Shown here piece after piece: positions 25,830 to 34,885 of a DNA stretch of 64,000 nucleotides (position 1 is its first letter; the number at the start of each line of letters is the position of its first letter). This DNA is from Paenibacillus andongensis (GTDB lineage Bacteria; Bacillota; Bacilli; Paenibacillales; NBRC-103111), in assembly GCF_025369935.1 (NCBI RefSeq), contig NZ_CP104467.1:1193001-1257000 (forward strand), read 5' to 3'. Position numbers and translations under genes: made by a program. Under the pieces are notes generated by a model. The model was given only the letters and a program-made list of their open reading frames with translations, was not told where the DNA came from and ran no database searches.

Positions 25830-26041
25830 TCTAAGCTCCTTTAATCATGATAATGTTTCAATAGTATAAGTTTCGTTATGTAGTTCGCGAATGAGGGTGT
25901 AGAAGACAGTCGAATAATAAACTGAACTGTTCGAGCGGGATATTTTAATTAAAATCAATTCTTATCTTCTATTTTAAAACTATATATTGCATCATTAGTA
26001 CAGAATCATAAGCTCAAGAGTAAAGGGGATGTGCTGCTCAA

Positions 26042-26809
26042 ATGAGTAAAATTCAGGAATTTAACGCGCTGCATGAATCCAATGAAGTTTTATTGCTGGG
26101 GAACGCCTGGGACCTACTCTCCGCTCTGTCACTTGAGAAAGCCGGATTCAAAGCCATCGGTACAACGAGTTGGGGAGTAGCGCAAAGCTTAGGATATTCG
26201 GACGGCGAAATGATTGAATTTGCCATACAGCTTAATGTTGTGAAAATGATCGTAGATCATGTGAAAATACCTGTTACTGCAGACATTGAGTCTGGTTATG
26301 GAAAAGACGATCAAATGATAGTCGACAATGTCTTAAAACTTGCAGATTTAGGTGCTGCAGGAATTAATATAGAGGATTCGCTCAAGAACCAAGCTGGTCT
26401 CAAACCATTGGACCAACAATGCCATCTTTTATCGAAAATTAGAACAGCATTAGAGAAAAATGGCTATCAAGGATTTTATATCAACGCGAGGACGGATACC
26501 TACTTACAAAATCAAAATCCTCTAAATGAAACGATTGACAGAGCAAATGCCTATGTCGAAAGCGGAGCAAGCGGTATTTTTGTTCCCGGATTGAAAGAAG
26601 ATGACGAAATTAGAGCAATTCTATCTCAAACAAATGCCCCACTAAATATTATGTCTTTGCCGGGACTTACTAACTGTAATAAGCTTAAGGAGCTTGGAAT
26701 CAAAAGGTTAAGTATTGGAGGTGCGTTATATCGGAAGGTTAACAACTTATTGGATCATTGTGCGGCTCAGATTTATGAGTCTCAGGATACATCGATATTA
26801 TTTAATTAA
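26042..26809 (+). CDS. isocitrate lyase/PEP mutase superfamily protein
   Basis: A 255-residue (beta/alpha)8 enzyme of the ICL/PEPM family, which makes or breaks C-C or P-C bonds next to an oxo-acid. Visible landmarks are GNAWDLLSALSLEKAGF at the N-terminus, the metal-binding DIESGYG block and INIEDS. The KKCGH catalytic loop of true isocitrate lyases is absent, so it is closer to the PEP mutase/oxaloacetate hydrolase-like branch. The actual substrate cannot be told. AAAGGGGA lies about 12 nt before the ATG. Confidence 0.85.
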   Translation: MSKIQEFNALHESNEVLLLGNAWDLLSALSLEKAGFKAIGTTSWGVAQSLGYSDGEMIEFAIQLNVVKMIVDHVKIPVTADIESGYGKDDQMIVDNVLKLADLGAAGINIEDSLKNQAGLKPLDQQCHLLSKIRTALEKNGYQGFYINARTDTYLQNQNPLNETIDRANAYVESGASGIFVPGLKEDDEIRAILSQTNAPLNIMSLPGLTNCNKLKELGIKRLSIGGALYRKVNNLLDHCAAQIYESQDTSILFN

Positions 26810-26833
26810 ATAAATATGAAATCGTATAACCTG

Positions 26834-26865
26834 AAGAGCAGAGGCCACCGCCTTTGCTCTTTTTG
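26834..26865 (+). terminator. terminator after the PEP-mutase-family gene
   Basis: AGAGCAGAGGC (26835-26845) pairs with GCCTTTGCTCT (26850-26860), followed by TTTTG. Confidence 0.88.
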
Positions 26866-26911
26866 TATGGAATTTTGATCATAATCTTAAGTTTAGTTGT
26901 GTCAAATAAAC

Positions 26912-26958
26912 TTGACATTATGTTTGGTAGACAATATACTATGTAAAGAATACTTTAC
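26912..26958 (+). promoter_or_regulatory. strong promoter and palindromic operator of the XRE operon
   Basis: TTGACA (26912-26917), 17-bp spacer, TATACT (26935-26940). The palindrome GTAAAG-AATA-CTTTAC (26943-26958) lies at the expected transcription start, a likely binding site for the XRE protein encoded in the operon. Confidence 0.85.
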
Positions 26959-26995
26959 TTATTAGTAAATGTTAACAAAAAAAGGAGAGGTGAAT

Positions 26996-27442
26996 ATGTC
27001 CTTTCAAGAAAAGAAAAACATCGTATCTTTATTTACCACCTTACTCATTTTTTCTATTTATAGTATGTATGTGTTTCAAAAGTACCAAGAAGGGAGCTTT
27101 CATGCATCGAATGAATTCAGCTTCTGGGGAGCCTTTATCTTAATCTTAATCCCGGTGTCGATTGTAGCAAAAGTCATCATTCATATCGTATTCAGTATAC
27201 TTAATACCCTAGCAACGAAAGAGAAAGAACCCTTAATTACGGATGAGCTGGACAAATTAATTGCATTGAAATCCACGAGAAATTCTCATTATGTTTTTAT
27301 CATTGGTTTTTTACTATCCATGATACCGCTGGTCATGGATCAACCACCCTATGTCATGTTCATCATACTTATTGGTTCAGGTTTATTGTCAGAGGTGGTT
27401 GGAATCAGCACACAGCTATATCTCTATCGAAAAGGAGTCTAA
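26996..27442 (+). CDS. four-helix membrane protein of unknown function
   Basis: A 148-residue protein with about four hydrophobic helices and a charged loop (KEKEPLITDELDKLIALKS) between helices 2 and 3. AAAGGAGAGG (26981-26990) fixes the ATG at 26996; the in-frame ATG at 26969 has no ribosome site. Membrane proteins of this kind are often paired with a small XRE regulator, as here (1 nt between genes). The function is unknown. Confidence 0.75.
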   Translation: MSFQEKKNIVSLFTTLLIFSIYSMYVFQKYQEGSFHASNEFSFWGAFILILIPVSIVAKVIIHIVFSILNTLATKEKEPLITDELDKLIALKSTRNSHYVFIIGFLLSMIPLVMDQPPYVMFIILIGSGLLSEVVGISTQLYLYRKGV

Positions 27443-27443
27443 G

Positions 27444-27659
27444 ATGGGCAAGGGGCACATTAGCAACAATATTCGGACCTTACGTTTTAATCATGATGAA
27501 ATGACCCAACAACAATTAGCGGATAAAGCAGGAGTGACACGACAGACCATTGTTGCCATCGAGAAAGGAAATTACTCTCCATCTCTGGAATTAGCTTTTC
27601 GTATTGCTAACGTCTTCGGCCGAAAGTTAGAAGAAGTGTTCTCTTTTGAGGAAAATTAG
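27444..27659 (+). CDS. XRE-family (Cro/C1-type) small regulator
   Basis: A 71-residue stand-alone helix-turn-helix protein: MTQQQLADKAGVTRQTIVAIEKGNYSPSLELAFRIA, the YozG/XRE type that lacks a sensor domain. AAAGGAG (27431-27437) fixes the ATG at 27444. It probably binds the palindrome at 26943 and controls its own operon with the membrane protein. Confidence 0.9.
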   Translation: MGKGHISNNIRTLRFNHDEMTQQQLADKAGVTRQTIVAIEKGNYSPSLELAFRIANVFGRKLEEVFSFEEN

Positions 27660-27671
27660 GAGGGGTTAGAA

Positions 27672-28397
27672 ATGACAAACCGTAACAACGAAGCTTCACC
27701 GCTTTTTTATGCTAGAATCGCTGGGATCGGGCTTCTACTTATGGCCATACTTGCTATGTTTTCTAATTTTTCTGTTCTTGAGGGTCTAATTATTCCGCAT
27801 GATGCAGCAGCAACGGTTAATAACCTCATAGCCAATGAGATGTTATTTCGGAGTGGATTTATCAGCTTTATCATCGTGCTTATTCTTGATTTGCTGGTAG
27901 CTTGGGCACTATATGTTCTGCTCAAACCCGTTAATAAGAATCTTGCTATGCTCGCGGCGTGGTTTAGGTTGGTCTACACCGCTATTTTTGGGATCGCCTT
28001 GTCTAATTTATTAAATGTTTTGCCACTTCTAAGGGGTGCTGAATACTTGAAGGCATTCACAACAGATCAATTAAAGTTATACGCTCAGGTGATGTTACTG
28101 ATCGATGCATTTAAAAATGGATGGCTGATTGGTCTGGTATTTTTTGGATTCCATTTGCTGTTCGTTGGTTATTTAATCATCAAGTCGGGAGGCTATATTC
28201 CAAGAATAATTGGGATCTTCTTGATCCTTGCATCTGCGGGATATGTCATAGATAGTCTTGCTCATTTTCTTCTACCCAACTACGCCGACTACCAAACGAT
28301 ATTCCAACTGATTGTAGCCGTACCGGGTGTGATCGGGGAGCTATCCTTAGCTTTCTGGCTTCTGATTAAGGGGGTAAGGGTTCAACAACGGCAATAG
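27672..28397 (+). CDS. DUF4386 family membrane protein
   Basis: A 241-residue integral membrane protein with six or seven helices, including GGYIPRIIGIFLILASAGYVIDSL, the most conserved DUF4386 segment. The function is unknown. AGGAGGGG lies 12 nt downstream of the XRE stop and directly before the ATG, so it is the third gene of that operon. Confidence 0.85.
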   Translation: MTNRNNEASPLFYARIAGIGLLLMAILAMFSNFSVLEGLIIPHDAAATVNNLIANEMLFRSGFISFIIVLILDLLVAWALYVLLKPVNKNLAMLAAWFRLVYTAIFGIALSNLLNVLPLLRGAEYLKAFTTDQLKLYAQVMLLIDAFKNGWLIGLVFFGFHLLFVGYLIIKSGGYIPRIIGIFLILASAGYVIDSLAHFLLPNYADYQTIFQLIVAVPGVIGELSLAFWLLIKGVRVQQRQ

Positions 28398-28534
28398 CTA
28401 TCCAAAAGAAGAGGGATACTTATTGGATTATGGTTTCGAACAATATGACGAATTAGACCGAACAAAATGCCCCCTCAATCCCTCACAACCCTCAACAGGC
28501 AACAAATTACCTACCCATCACAAACAACTGTCCG

Positions 28535-28576
28535 TTCTTCCGCGACACTCCTTTCGGTACAATGAAAGCGCATACT
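28535..28576 (+). promoter_or_regulatory. promoter with cre site upstream of the glycosidase gene
   Basis: TTCTTC (28535-28540), 17-bp spacer, TACAAT (28558-28563). ATGAAAGCGCATACT at 28562-28576 fits the 15-bp cre consensus WTGNAANCGNWNNCW at every position and overlaps the start site, implying CcpA repression. Confidence 0.75.
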
Positions 28577-28599
28577 GTTTCGCGAAGGAGAAATGAATC

Positions 28600-30303
28600 A
28601 TGAACTTTGACCTGAACGTTGTACCTTTCAGCCGGAGAGAATCGTTCCTAGCGATTTCGCTTCTGCCTGAAGCCCAAGATCGACAACAAGGCCTGTATCT
28701 GCGCACCGTACGTGGCGGCGATGATAAATTCGGTGAGGCGTTTCATATCGATATGCTGGATGAAAGCGGTCAATCCGTGCCATTCCAGGCAATAGCTTGC
28801 CCGGAGTTGATCCGGCTTGAATCGACGGCAGGCATAACGGCTGAAATATGTATCTCGGATCGCCGAACATTTCGGATTCGTACGAAAGGCTGTGGAATCC
28901 GCTTAACTTTCCGCACGGCTGCTTACGATTACGCGTATCAAGCAGCTTCCAGCAGCTGGGAAGTGAACAGCTTCACCCATGAATGCAGGTTCATGCTGAC
29001 AGCGCTAGTTGGCGACTTGAAGATGGAAGTGCCATGGGACAAAATTAAGAGTTCCTACGTAATCGCAGACTTCTTGCCTGAAGGCAAATCGGGCATTTCC
29101 GAGTTTGCTGTAGAGGAATTCCACACCGTGTGGGAGCCGCGCAATGCTTGGGAATCCTTCGATGACGCTGTGAAACAAGTGAAGGAAGAGTTTAACCAAT
29201 GGCTGGATCGCTCTCTGCATTTGCCTGAACGCTTGCACGAAAGTCGGGAACTTGCGGCTTATATCACGTGGTCCTGCCTCGTTCCGGCAGAGGGGTGCCT
29301 GACCCGACCTGCAATGTATATGTCGAAGAACTGGATGACGAATATTTGGAGCTGGGATCACTGCTTCAATGCGATGGCGCTAGTTCGCCATGATCCAAAG
29401 CTGGCATGGGATCAATTCATGATTTTCTTTGACCGTCAGGATGAGAGTGGCTTGATTCCGGATTTCATCAATAATAAGTACGAGCTCTGGAACTGCAACA
29501 AGCCTCCGATTCACGGTTGGACCCTTTCCTGGATGATGGCCAGAACGGACTATATTAAGGATGCGCAGCTTCGGGAGGTCTATGAACCACTCTCTAAATG
29601 GACGAAATGGTGGTTCCGATATCGCGACGGCGATGGAGATGGCATTCCGCAATACAATCACGGTAATGATTCTGGCTGGGACAACAGCACAGCCTTCAAT
29701 AATGGCATTCCAGTAGAAAGCCCGGATTTAGCGGCTTTTCTCATTCTACAAGCAGAACTGCTTGCTGAGATTGCGGGACTGCTCGGGTATGCGGAGGAAG
29801 CGAGCGAATGGCGGCGCCTTGCGGAGGGCACACTTGAGAAGATGATTCGTCATTTCTGGAAGGATGGCCGCTTCACGGCTTGCAGCTCCGGCACGCATGA
29901 GTTATCCGAAGGGGACAGTCTCCTCTTGTTCGTTCCCATCCTTTTAGGCAAACGTCTGCCCGAGCAGATCCGCACAGCTTTGCTGAAGGGGCTAAGGGAT
30001 GAAGAGCGGTTCTTAACCACGAATGGTTGGGCGACAGAGAGTGTGAAAAGTCCTTTCTACAATCCGGACGGCTATTGGCGAGGTCCGATCTGGGCACCGT
30101 CAACCATGCTGCTCGTGGAAGGAGCAGCCGCAGCGGGTGATCGTGAACTGGCAGAAGAGGTAGCGCGCCGATTCTGCAGTATGCTGGATCGCAGCGGAAT
30201 GGCCGAGAATTTTGACGCGATTACGGGACAAGGTTTGCGTGATCGGGCTTTTACATGGACATCGAGCGTGTTCTTGATTTTAGGAAATGAGTACACAACT
30301 TAA
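28600..30303 (+). CDS. MGH1-like (alpha/alpha)6-barrel glycoside hydrolase (GH63/GH37 clan)
   Basis: A 567-residue cytoplasmic glycosidase without signal peptide. An N-terminal beta domain (about 1-190) precedes a six-hairpin barrel beginning near ELAAYITWSCLVPAEG. Typical segments are WSWDHCFNAMAL, DFINNKYE and the catalytic-Asp block HGNDSGWDNST, with GYWRGPIWAPST near the end. Related enzymes hydrolyse alpha-linked sugars such as mannosylglycerate, glucosylglycerate or oligosaccharide caps; the substrate is not determinable. It has a CcpA site upstream and precedes a two-component system and sugar importer. Confidence 0.85.
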   Translation: MNFDLNVVPFSRRESFLAISLLPEAQDRQQGLYLRTVRGGDDKFGEAFHIDMLDESGQSVPFQAIACPELIRLESTAGITAEICISDRRTFRIRTKGCGIRLTFRTAAYDYAYQAASSSWEVNSFTHECRFMLTALVGDLKMEVPWDKIKSSYVIADFLPEGKSGISEFAVEEFHTVWEPRNAWESFDDAVKQVKEEFNQWLDRSLHLPERLHESRELAAYITWSCLVPAEGCLTRPAMYMSKNWMTNIWSWDHCFNAMALVRHDPKLAWDQFMIFFDRQDESGLIPDFINNKYELWNCNKPPIHGWTLSWMMARTDYIKDAQLREVYEPLSKWTKWWFRYRDGDGDGIPQYNHGNDSGWDNSTAFNNGIPVESPDLAAFLILQAELLAEIAGLLGYAEEASEWRRLAEGTLEKMIRHFWKDGRFTACSSGTHELSEGDSLLLFVPILLGKRLPEQIRTALLKGLRDEERFLTTNGWATESVKSPFYNPDGYWRGPIWAPSTMLLVEGAAAAGDRELAEEVARRFCSMLDRSGMAENFDAITGQGLRDRAFTWTSSVFLILGNEYTT

Positions 30304-30310
30304 ATAAAAC

Positions 30311-30356
30311 CTGCACTTCCTCCTGTTACAAAATGAGCAGAGGGGAGGTGCTTTTC
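30311..30356 (+). terminator. terminator after the glycosidase gene
   Basis: GCACTTCCTC (30313-30322) pairs, with G-U pairs, to GGGGAGGTGC (30342-30351), followed by TTTT. Confidence 0.7.
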
Positions 30357-30408
30357 CGGTTTGAGGGCATCGGAACTCAATATTTGAATAGGGAAGCTAA
30401 CGCGGCCT

Positions 30409-32259
30409 ATGTTGGAATCTCATGGATGGAAGATACATTGTTCGCTGAAAGTGTTCCATGCTACACTTAAGAGTAAGATTTTTCAGAGAAGCTGGAGGGA
30501 GGGTGCGATCATCAAAGATTATTTGCAGAAGCGATTCAACATCCGCCTTTTATCTGGCTCTTATCGGAGCATTCGCACGAAGCTGCTCTTCTGTTTTCTC
30601 ATTGTGACGATTATTCCGCTGCTCTCGCTTGGGGCCTTGTCTTACTATCAGTCCGCGAAGGTCATTAATTCTCAGTTTGGCAAATATGGGGAGAACGCTG
30701 TGGCGCAGTTGGAGCAGCAGATGAGTTCCTATTTGAATCGGATGAATCAGACGACGGAGACGGTTTATTCTTATTTACTTGATCCTGCAAGGGTCGATCT
30801 AGGGAACCAGGTTCCGACGACTTATAAAGAAATTATGGATAAGGATGATTTTGAAGTTCTTCTGAAAGCGCTTAAAACTGATCGGACGACTGGCATTTAT
30901 ATTATTACGAGCTCCGGCTACTATTATGGAGAAAATAATCTTGATGTCTCGAAGCTCAGCCGTATTCCGGCTTGGCAGTCCATGTCGGGCGCTAATGAAG
31001 GGAAGTACTGGCTAGGATTTTATGCTCAGAATCATGGGATGAAGGAAACCGAAGATTCCGGGATGCCCGTTCTGGGCTTAGCTGTCCCGATTAACAATCC
31101 ATACGGAGCGCTGCGGGGAAGCAAAATTCTTATTGAGGAGAATGCTGAAGATCTGCTTCATATGTTTAGGCTATTCGAGAACGATACGAAGGCTCATCTC
31201 CGAATAGCAGATCCGCAGGGGCGAATTATATATGAGACAGTAACTGCCTTCACATCGCAAACCAGTGATATTGTTTGGAACAAAACACTTGCGGCTAATC
31301 AATGGACGATCGAGGCGAGGCTGCCTGCCCAGTCGTTTTATCGCTCCTCCGGCATTATAAGATCGAATACCATTATGGTTGCTGTTGCTTCATGTCTATT
31401 GGCTTTTGGGTTAGCGTATCTATTCTCATCTCGATTCACCGCGCGGATTCGCCGTCTTAAGGATGCGATGCAGAAGGTCAGCTTCGGTAAGCTGCATACA
31501 AGGACTCAGGTTGAAGTCAATGATGAGCTGGGCATTTTGGATACTAGTTTTAACAATATGGTTGGAGGCATTCAGACTTTGATTGGCGAGGTTGAACGGA
31601 GCGAGCGGCTGAAGAAGGAAGCGGAGCTGAAGGCCTTCCATTATCAGATCAACCCGCATCTGCTCTTCAATACACTTAACTCCATTCAATGGAAAGCCAG
31701 GCTTCAAGGAGCAGAGGATATCCGCCAAATGCTGTACCATCTCACGATGGTGCTTGAAGGTAATCTAGATATCTCGCAGGAGCTGATATCGCTTGGCCGA
31801 GAGCTGCGGATGATTGAGCATTTTCTGAAAATCCAAGAGGTCCGATATGGCCCTGTTTTCAAGTATGAACTGGCATGCGATGAACAGCTCAAGCGTTATC
31901 TAATTCCCCGAATGACACTGCAGCCGTTGTTCGAAAATATTTTCTTCCATGGCTTCGAAGATGGCAAGGGAATGATTCGCCTGACCGTTCGGGATGAAGG
32001 CAATCATTTACGGCTTACACTATCCGATAATGGAGCGGGTATTCCTGCGGATAAGCTGAAGCACCTGCTTCGGCCAAGCGATACGAAGCGTAAGGGCAGA
32101 GGAGGCTTAGGCGTGCAAAATGCAGATCAGAAATTCAAACTGCATTTTGGCCTGCAGCATGGGCTAACGGTCCAATCTATCCAAGGAGAAGGGACAACGA
32201 TCATCATAGAATGGCCAAAGAAGGAGGAGAGTCCGCATGGAAACAATCAAGACCATTAA
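30409..32259 (+). CDS. YesM/LytS-type sensor histidine kinase
   Basis: Membrane sensor kinase that autophosphorylates and passes phosphate to the response regulator encoded next. Helix 1 (TKLLFCFLIVTIIPLLSLG) and a second helix near residue 330 flank a ~230-residue extracellular Cache-like domain. HAMP follows (RLKDAMQKVSFGKL), then the His_kinase block HYQINPHLLFNTL and an HATPase domain (DNGAGIP). The start is uncertain: ATG 30409 gives 616 residues but has a poor ribosome site. GGAGGGAGGG (30494-30503) instead points just downstream, where in-frame ATC codons occur at 30508 and 30511 and a TTG at 30523. It overlaps the regulator gene by 23 nt. Confidence 0.9.
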   Translation: MLESHGWKIHCSLKVFHATLKSKIFQRSWREGAIIKDYLQKRFNIRLLSGSYRSIRTKLLFCFLIVTIIPLLSLGALSYYQSAKVINSQFGKYGENAVAQLEQQMSSYLNRMNQTTETVYSYLLDPARVDLGNQVPTTYKEIMDKDDFEVLLKALKTDRTTGIYIITSSGYYYGENNLDVSKLSRIPAWQSMSGANEGKYWLGFYAQNHGMKETEDSGMPVLGLAVPINNPYGALRGSKILIEENAEDLLHMFRLFENDTKAHLRIADPQGRIIYETVTAFTSQTSDIVWNKTLAANQWTIEARLPAQSFYRSSGIIRSNTIMVAVASCLLAFGLAYLFSSRFTARIRRLKDAMQKVSFGKLHTRTQVEVNDELGILDTSFNNMVGGIQTLIGEVERSERLKKEAELKAFHYQINPHLLFNTLNSIQWKARLQGAEDIRQMLYHLTMVLEGNLDISQELISLGRELRMIEHFLKIQEVRYGPVFKYELACDEQLKRYLIPRMTLQPLFENIFFHGFEDGKGMIRLTVRDEGNHLRLTLSDNGAGIPADKLKHLLRPSDTKRKGRGGLGVQNADQKFKLHFGLQHGLTVQSIQGEGTTIIIEWPKKEESPHGNNQDH

Positions 32260-33460
32260 GGTGATTATCGCAGATGACGAGAGCATCGTTCGTAAAGGAC
32301 TTCGTTCCACGGTTCCTTGGGATAAATACGGAATGGAAGTGGTGGCGGACGCCCCGAATGGCCGCAAAGCTTGGGAAGCTTTCCTTGAGCATCGGCCACA
32401 AGTTGTCATTACTGACATTGTTATGCCCGAAATGGACGGAATCGAATTGTCACGCCGAGTCAAGGAAACAGCACCCGATACGAAAATCATTCTGCTCAGC
32501 TGTCACCGGGATTTCGAGTACGCTCAGCAGGGAATGAAGCTGGGAGCAGCCGGCTATCTGCTCAAAACCGCCTTCGAGGATGAAGAGCTGGAAGGCATGT
32601 TGGCGAAGTTTCAACATGAGCTTGCGACAGCTCCTTCGGCACCAGCAGCTGCCCAGACAGTTGGCTGCGAAGATGAAGATGAGCGGCTCGGTACCTTGCT
32701 CTATGCTTGGTTGAATGGCCACAATGACAAACTTGTCGGGGAGATGGAGAAACGCACCCGCGAGGTGTGGTCTTTCCACAGTGAGCCGGTTTACACTTAT
32801 CTGATCAAAACTTCCGGGTGTGAAGCGTCATGGCTAGATCTGTTGAAGGAAGCGCTAGAGGAAGATCGCCAGCTATGTAAAGGGGCAGTCATTCCCTATG
32901 GGGATGACCGCTGCTACTTTATCGTGCCCGAATCGCTTCTAAATGCTGCGGAGAGCTTGCTTGTGGAGAGAAAGAGCGAGAATGCGAAGCTGCAATGGGC
33001 CAGAAAAGGGCCGCTTACAAGTACAGAGGAACGTCTTGAAGCGTTGTTAGTCCTGCATAAAGCTGCGGAACTGGAGAAAGCCTATGGCGTAACAGCCGCA
33101 GATTGGCCGGAGCCGATCTGGAAAGCGGTTAAGCTTCTGCATGACAATCCAGCGGCTGAATGGTCTGTCAGCGATGTGGCTGGACAGGTTGGTCTCAGCC
33201 GAAGCCACTTCTCTATTATTTTCAAGAAAACGCTGGGAGACAGCTTTGTGGCTTTTCAATACAAACGTAAGCTCAAGCTGGCCTACGGATTATTAAAGGA
33301 TACAACGCTGACGATGCAGGATATTGCTGAGCGCACGGGGCTTGGAGACAGTAAATATTTCAGCAAATGGTTCAAGCGCTGCACAGGCCAAACGCCGAGC
33401 CAGTACAGAGCCGAACATAAAGACGGCACCCTCCGAACATATGGACACCCACCTCGGTGA
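32237..33460 (+). CDS. YesN-type response regulator, AraC DNA-binding domain
   Basis: Transcription factor of 407 residues, partner of the kinase. The receiver domain has acidic pair D13/D14, phospho-acceptor D60 in VVITDIVMPEMDG and K110; the residue after the lysine is Thr, not the usual Pro. The C-terminal AraC domain (about 300-395) has two helix-turn-helices, VSDVAGQVGLSRSHFSIIFK and MQDIAERTGLGDSKYFSKWF. AAGGAGGAG precedes the ATG. It presumably activates the importer and lacZ genes that follow in response to an extracellular sugar sensed by the kinase. Confidence 0.93.
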   Translation: METIKTIKVIIADDESIVRKGLRSTVPWDKYGMEVVADAPNGRKAWEAFLEHRPQVVITDIVMPEMDGIELSRRVKETAPDTKIILLSCHRDFEYAQQGMKLGAAGYLLKTAFEDEELEGMLAKFQHELATAPSAPAAAQTVGCEDEDERLGTLLYAWLNGHNDKLVGEMEKRTREVWSFHSEPVYTYLIKTSGCEASWLDLLKEALEEDRQLCKGAVIPYGDDRCYFIVPESLLNAAESLLVERKSENAKLQWARKGPLTSTEERLEALLVLHKAAELEKAYGVTAADWPEPIWKAVKLLHDNPAAEWSVSDVAGQVGLSRSHFSIIFKKTLGDSFVAFQYKRKLKLAYGLLKDTTLTMQDIAERTGLGDSKYFSKWFKRCTGQTPSQYRAEHKDGTLRTYGHPPR

Positions 33461-33500
33461 ATCGAACAAAAACGCACAAACATTCGAATAGTTATCGGTT

Positions 33501-33540
33501 TTGAACCGCTTTCATTTTAGTTATGATGAAAGCGGTTCAA
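33501..33540. repeat. perfect 15-bp inverted repeat upstream of the sugar-binding protein gene
   Basis: TTGAACCGCTTTCAT (33501-33515) and ATGAAAGCGGTTCAA (33526-33540) flank a 10-nt spacer. Each arm contains a near-match to half of a cre site (TGAAAGCG). No T-tract follows, so an operator or mRNA hairpin is as likely as a terminator. Confidence 0.85.
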
Positions 33541-33578
33541 TTATTATCTACTCATTCACGGATAGGGGAGCTGACAGA

Positions 33579-34859
33579 ATGATCAAGAAACTTTCACTCA
33601 TTGTTCTTACGACTGCAATGGCGGTGACGACGCTTACAGCATGCACCAGCAATAACGAAGGTACGACTAGCAAGGCGACACAACCGGCGAAAGGTAGCGA
33701 TGCTGCCAAAGAGAAGACGCTTCGATTCGCTACATGGGATACCGGGGATGCGCTGAAGATCGAGCAGGATATCGCGAAGAAGTTTGAAGCGAACCATCCA
33801 GGAACGAAGGTTCAGGTAGAAGCGTATGCCGATGGTTTTGACCAGAAGCTAGCTGCGGGTTTCGGCGCTACGAATCCTCCCGATGTCATGTACATGTGGG
33901 ACTTTCCAACGTATCATCAATCGCTTGAGCCGCTGGGCACCTACGCTGATGGGGACAAGGATCTGAAAAAGGAAGATTTCTACAAAGGGTTGTTCAATTA
34001 CGCGACGATCGAGAACAAGCTCTATGGAATCCCAGCTGGCTTCACGACTCGTGTCGTGTATTACAACAAGAAGATGTTTGATGATGCTAAGATTCCTTAT
34101 CCGAAGGACGGCTGGACATGGGATGATTTCCAGGAAATCTCCAAGAAGCTGACGGATAAAGCCAAGAAACAGTATGGTTTCGGTGTTCGAGCGGATAACG
34201 ATACGTACGATCTGCAAGGATTTGTATGGAGTAACGGCGGCTCTTATATTTCTAATGACGGCAAGACGATAAACGGCTTCATGAACAGCAAAGCAACTGC
34301 CGGAGCTATTCAAATGTTCGGGGATATGGTTAAGAACGGTTCGGCCGTACTCGCCGGAGGTAAAGGACAGCAAAGCGGTGAGGATATCTTCAAAGGCGGC
34401 AAAATCGCCATGTGGGAAAGCGGTATCTGGCCGCTGGAATCGTTCAAGGAAGCAGGCATTGATGTAGGGACAGTGGAGATGCCGGCTTTTCCAGGCAAAC
34501 CAGTCAAAGGTGTGATTGCTGAATCAGCCCTATCTATTGCGAAGGATTCGAAACAGAAGGATTTGGCTTGGGAGTTTATCAAATATTATGTTTCCAATGA
34601 AGCGATTAAGATGCGCGTAGCGGATTTACCAGTCAGAGTAAGTGTCGTAAACGAGCTTAAGAAGGATCAGGATCCTCTGTACAAGCCGTTTTATACAATG
34701 CTGCAGCGCTCCGACAATTCGCCGGCGTTTCTGCTCAATGCCAAGTGGAACGAAGTGAACCGTCAGCTATCTTCGGCCGTAGAGGCAACTGTGCTTGGCA
34801 GTAATGCACAGGATGCGCTGGATCAAGCCGTCAAAGACAGCGAGCGTTATTTGAAATAA
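33579..34859 (+). CDS. sugar ABC transporter substrate-binding lipoprotein
   Basis: Extracellular family-1 solute-binding protein, 426 residues, anchored through the lipobox LTAC. Mature features include LRFATWDTGDALKIEQDIAKK and the ligand-side YGIPAGFTTRVVYYNKKMF. The ATG at 33579 has GGGGAG (33565-33570) 8 nt upstream. It heads an importer of CUT1 type with two permeases, and LacZ downstream suggests a beta-galactoside or galactan oligosaccharide as cargo (inference). Confidence 0.9.
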   Translation: MIKKLSLIVLTTAMAVTTLTACTSNNEGTTSKATQPAKGSDAAKEKTLRFATWDTGDALKIEQDIAKKFEANHPGTKVQVEAYADGFDQKLAAGFGATNPPDVMYMWDFPTYHQSLEPLGTYADGDKDLKKEDFYKGLFNYATIENKLYGIPAGFTTRVVYYNKKMFDDAKIPYPKDGWTWDDFQEISKKLTDKAKKQYGFGVRADNDTYDLQGFVWSNGGSYISNDGKTINGFMNSKATAGAIQMFGDMVKNGSAVLAGGKGQQSGEDIFKGGKIAMWESGIWPLESFKEAGIDVGTVEMPAFPGKPVKGVIAESALSIAKDSKQKDLAWEFIKYYVSNEAIKMRVADLPVRVSVVNELKKDQDPLYKPFYTMLQRSDNSPAFLLNAKWNEVNRQLSSAVEATVLGSNAQDALDQAVKDSERYLK

Positions 34860-34885
34860 GATTTCTACAGAAAGAAGGTTAGGAG

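Noticed and set aside
25669..25869. Plus-strand frame over the small minus-strand gene
   Set aside because: Ser/Ile-rich shadow without ribosome site; the minus-strand frame has a clear AAAGGAGC and better composition.
28423..28595. Frame starting TTG before the MGH1-like glycosidase
   Set aside because: It runs through the promoter and cre site and has unusual Pro/His-rich composition.
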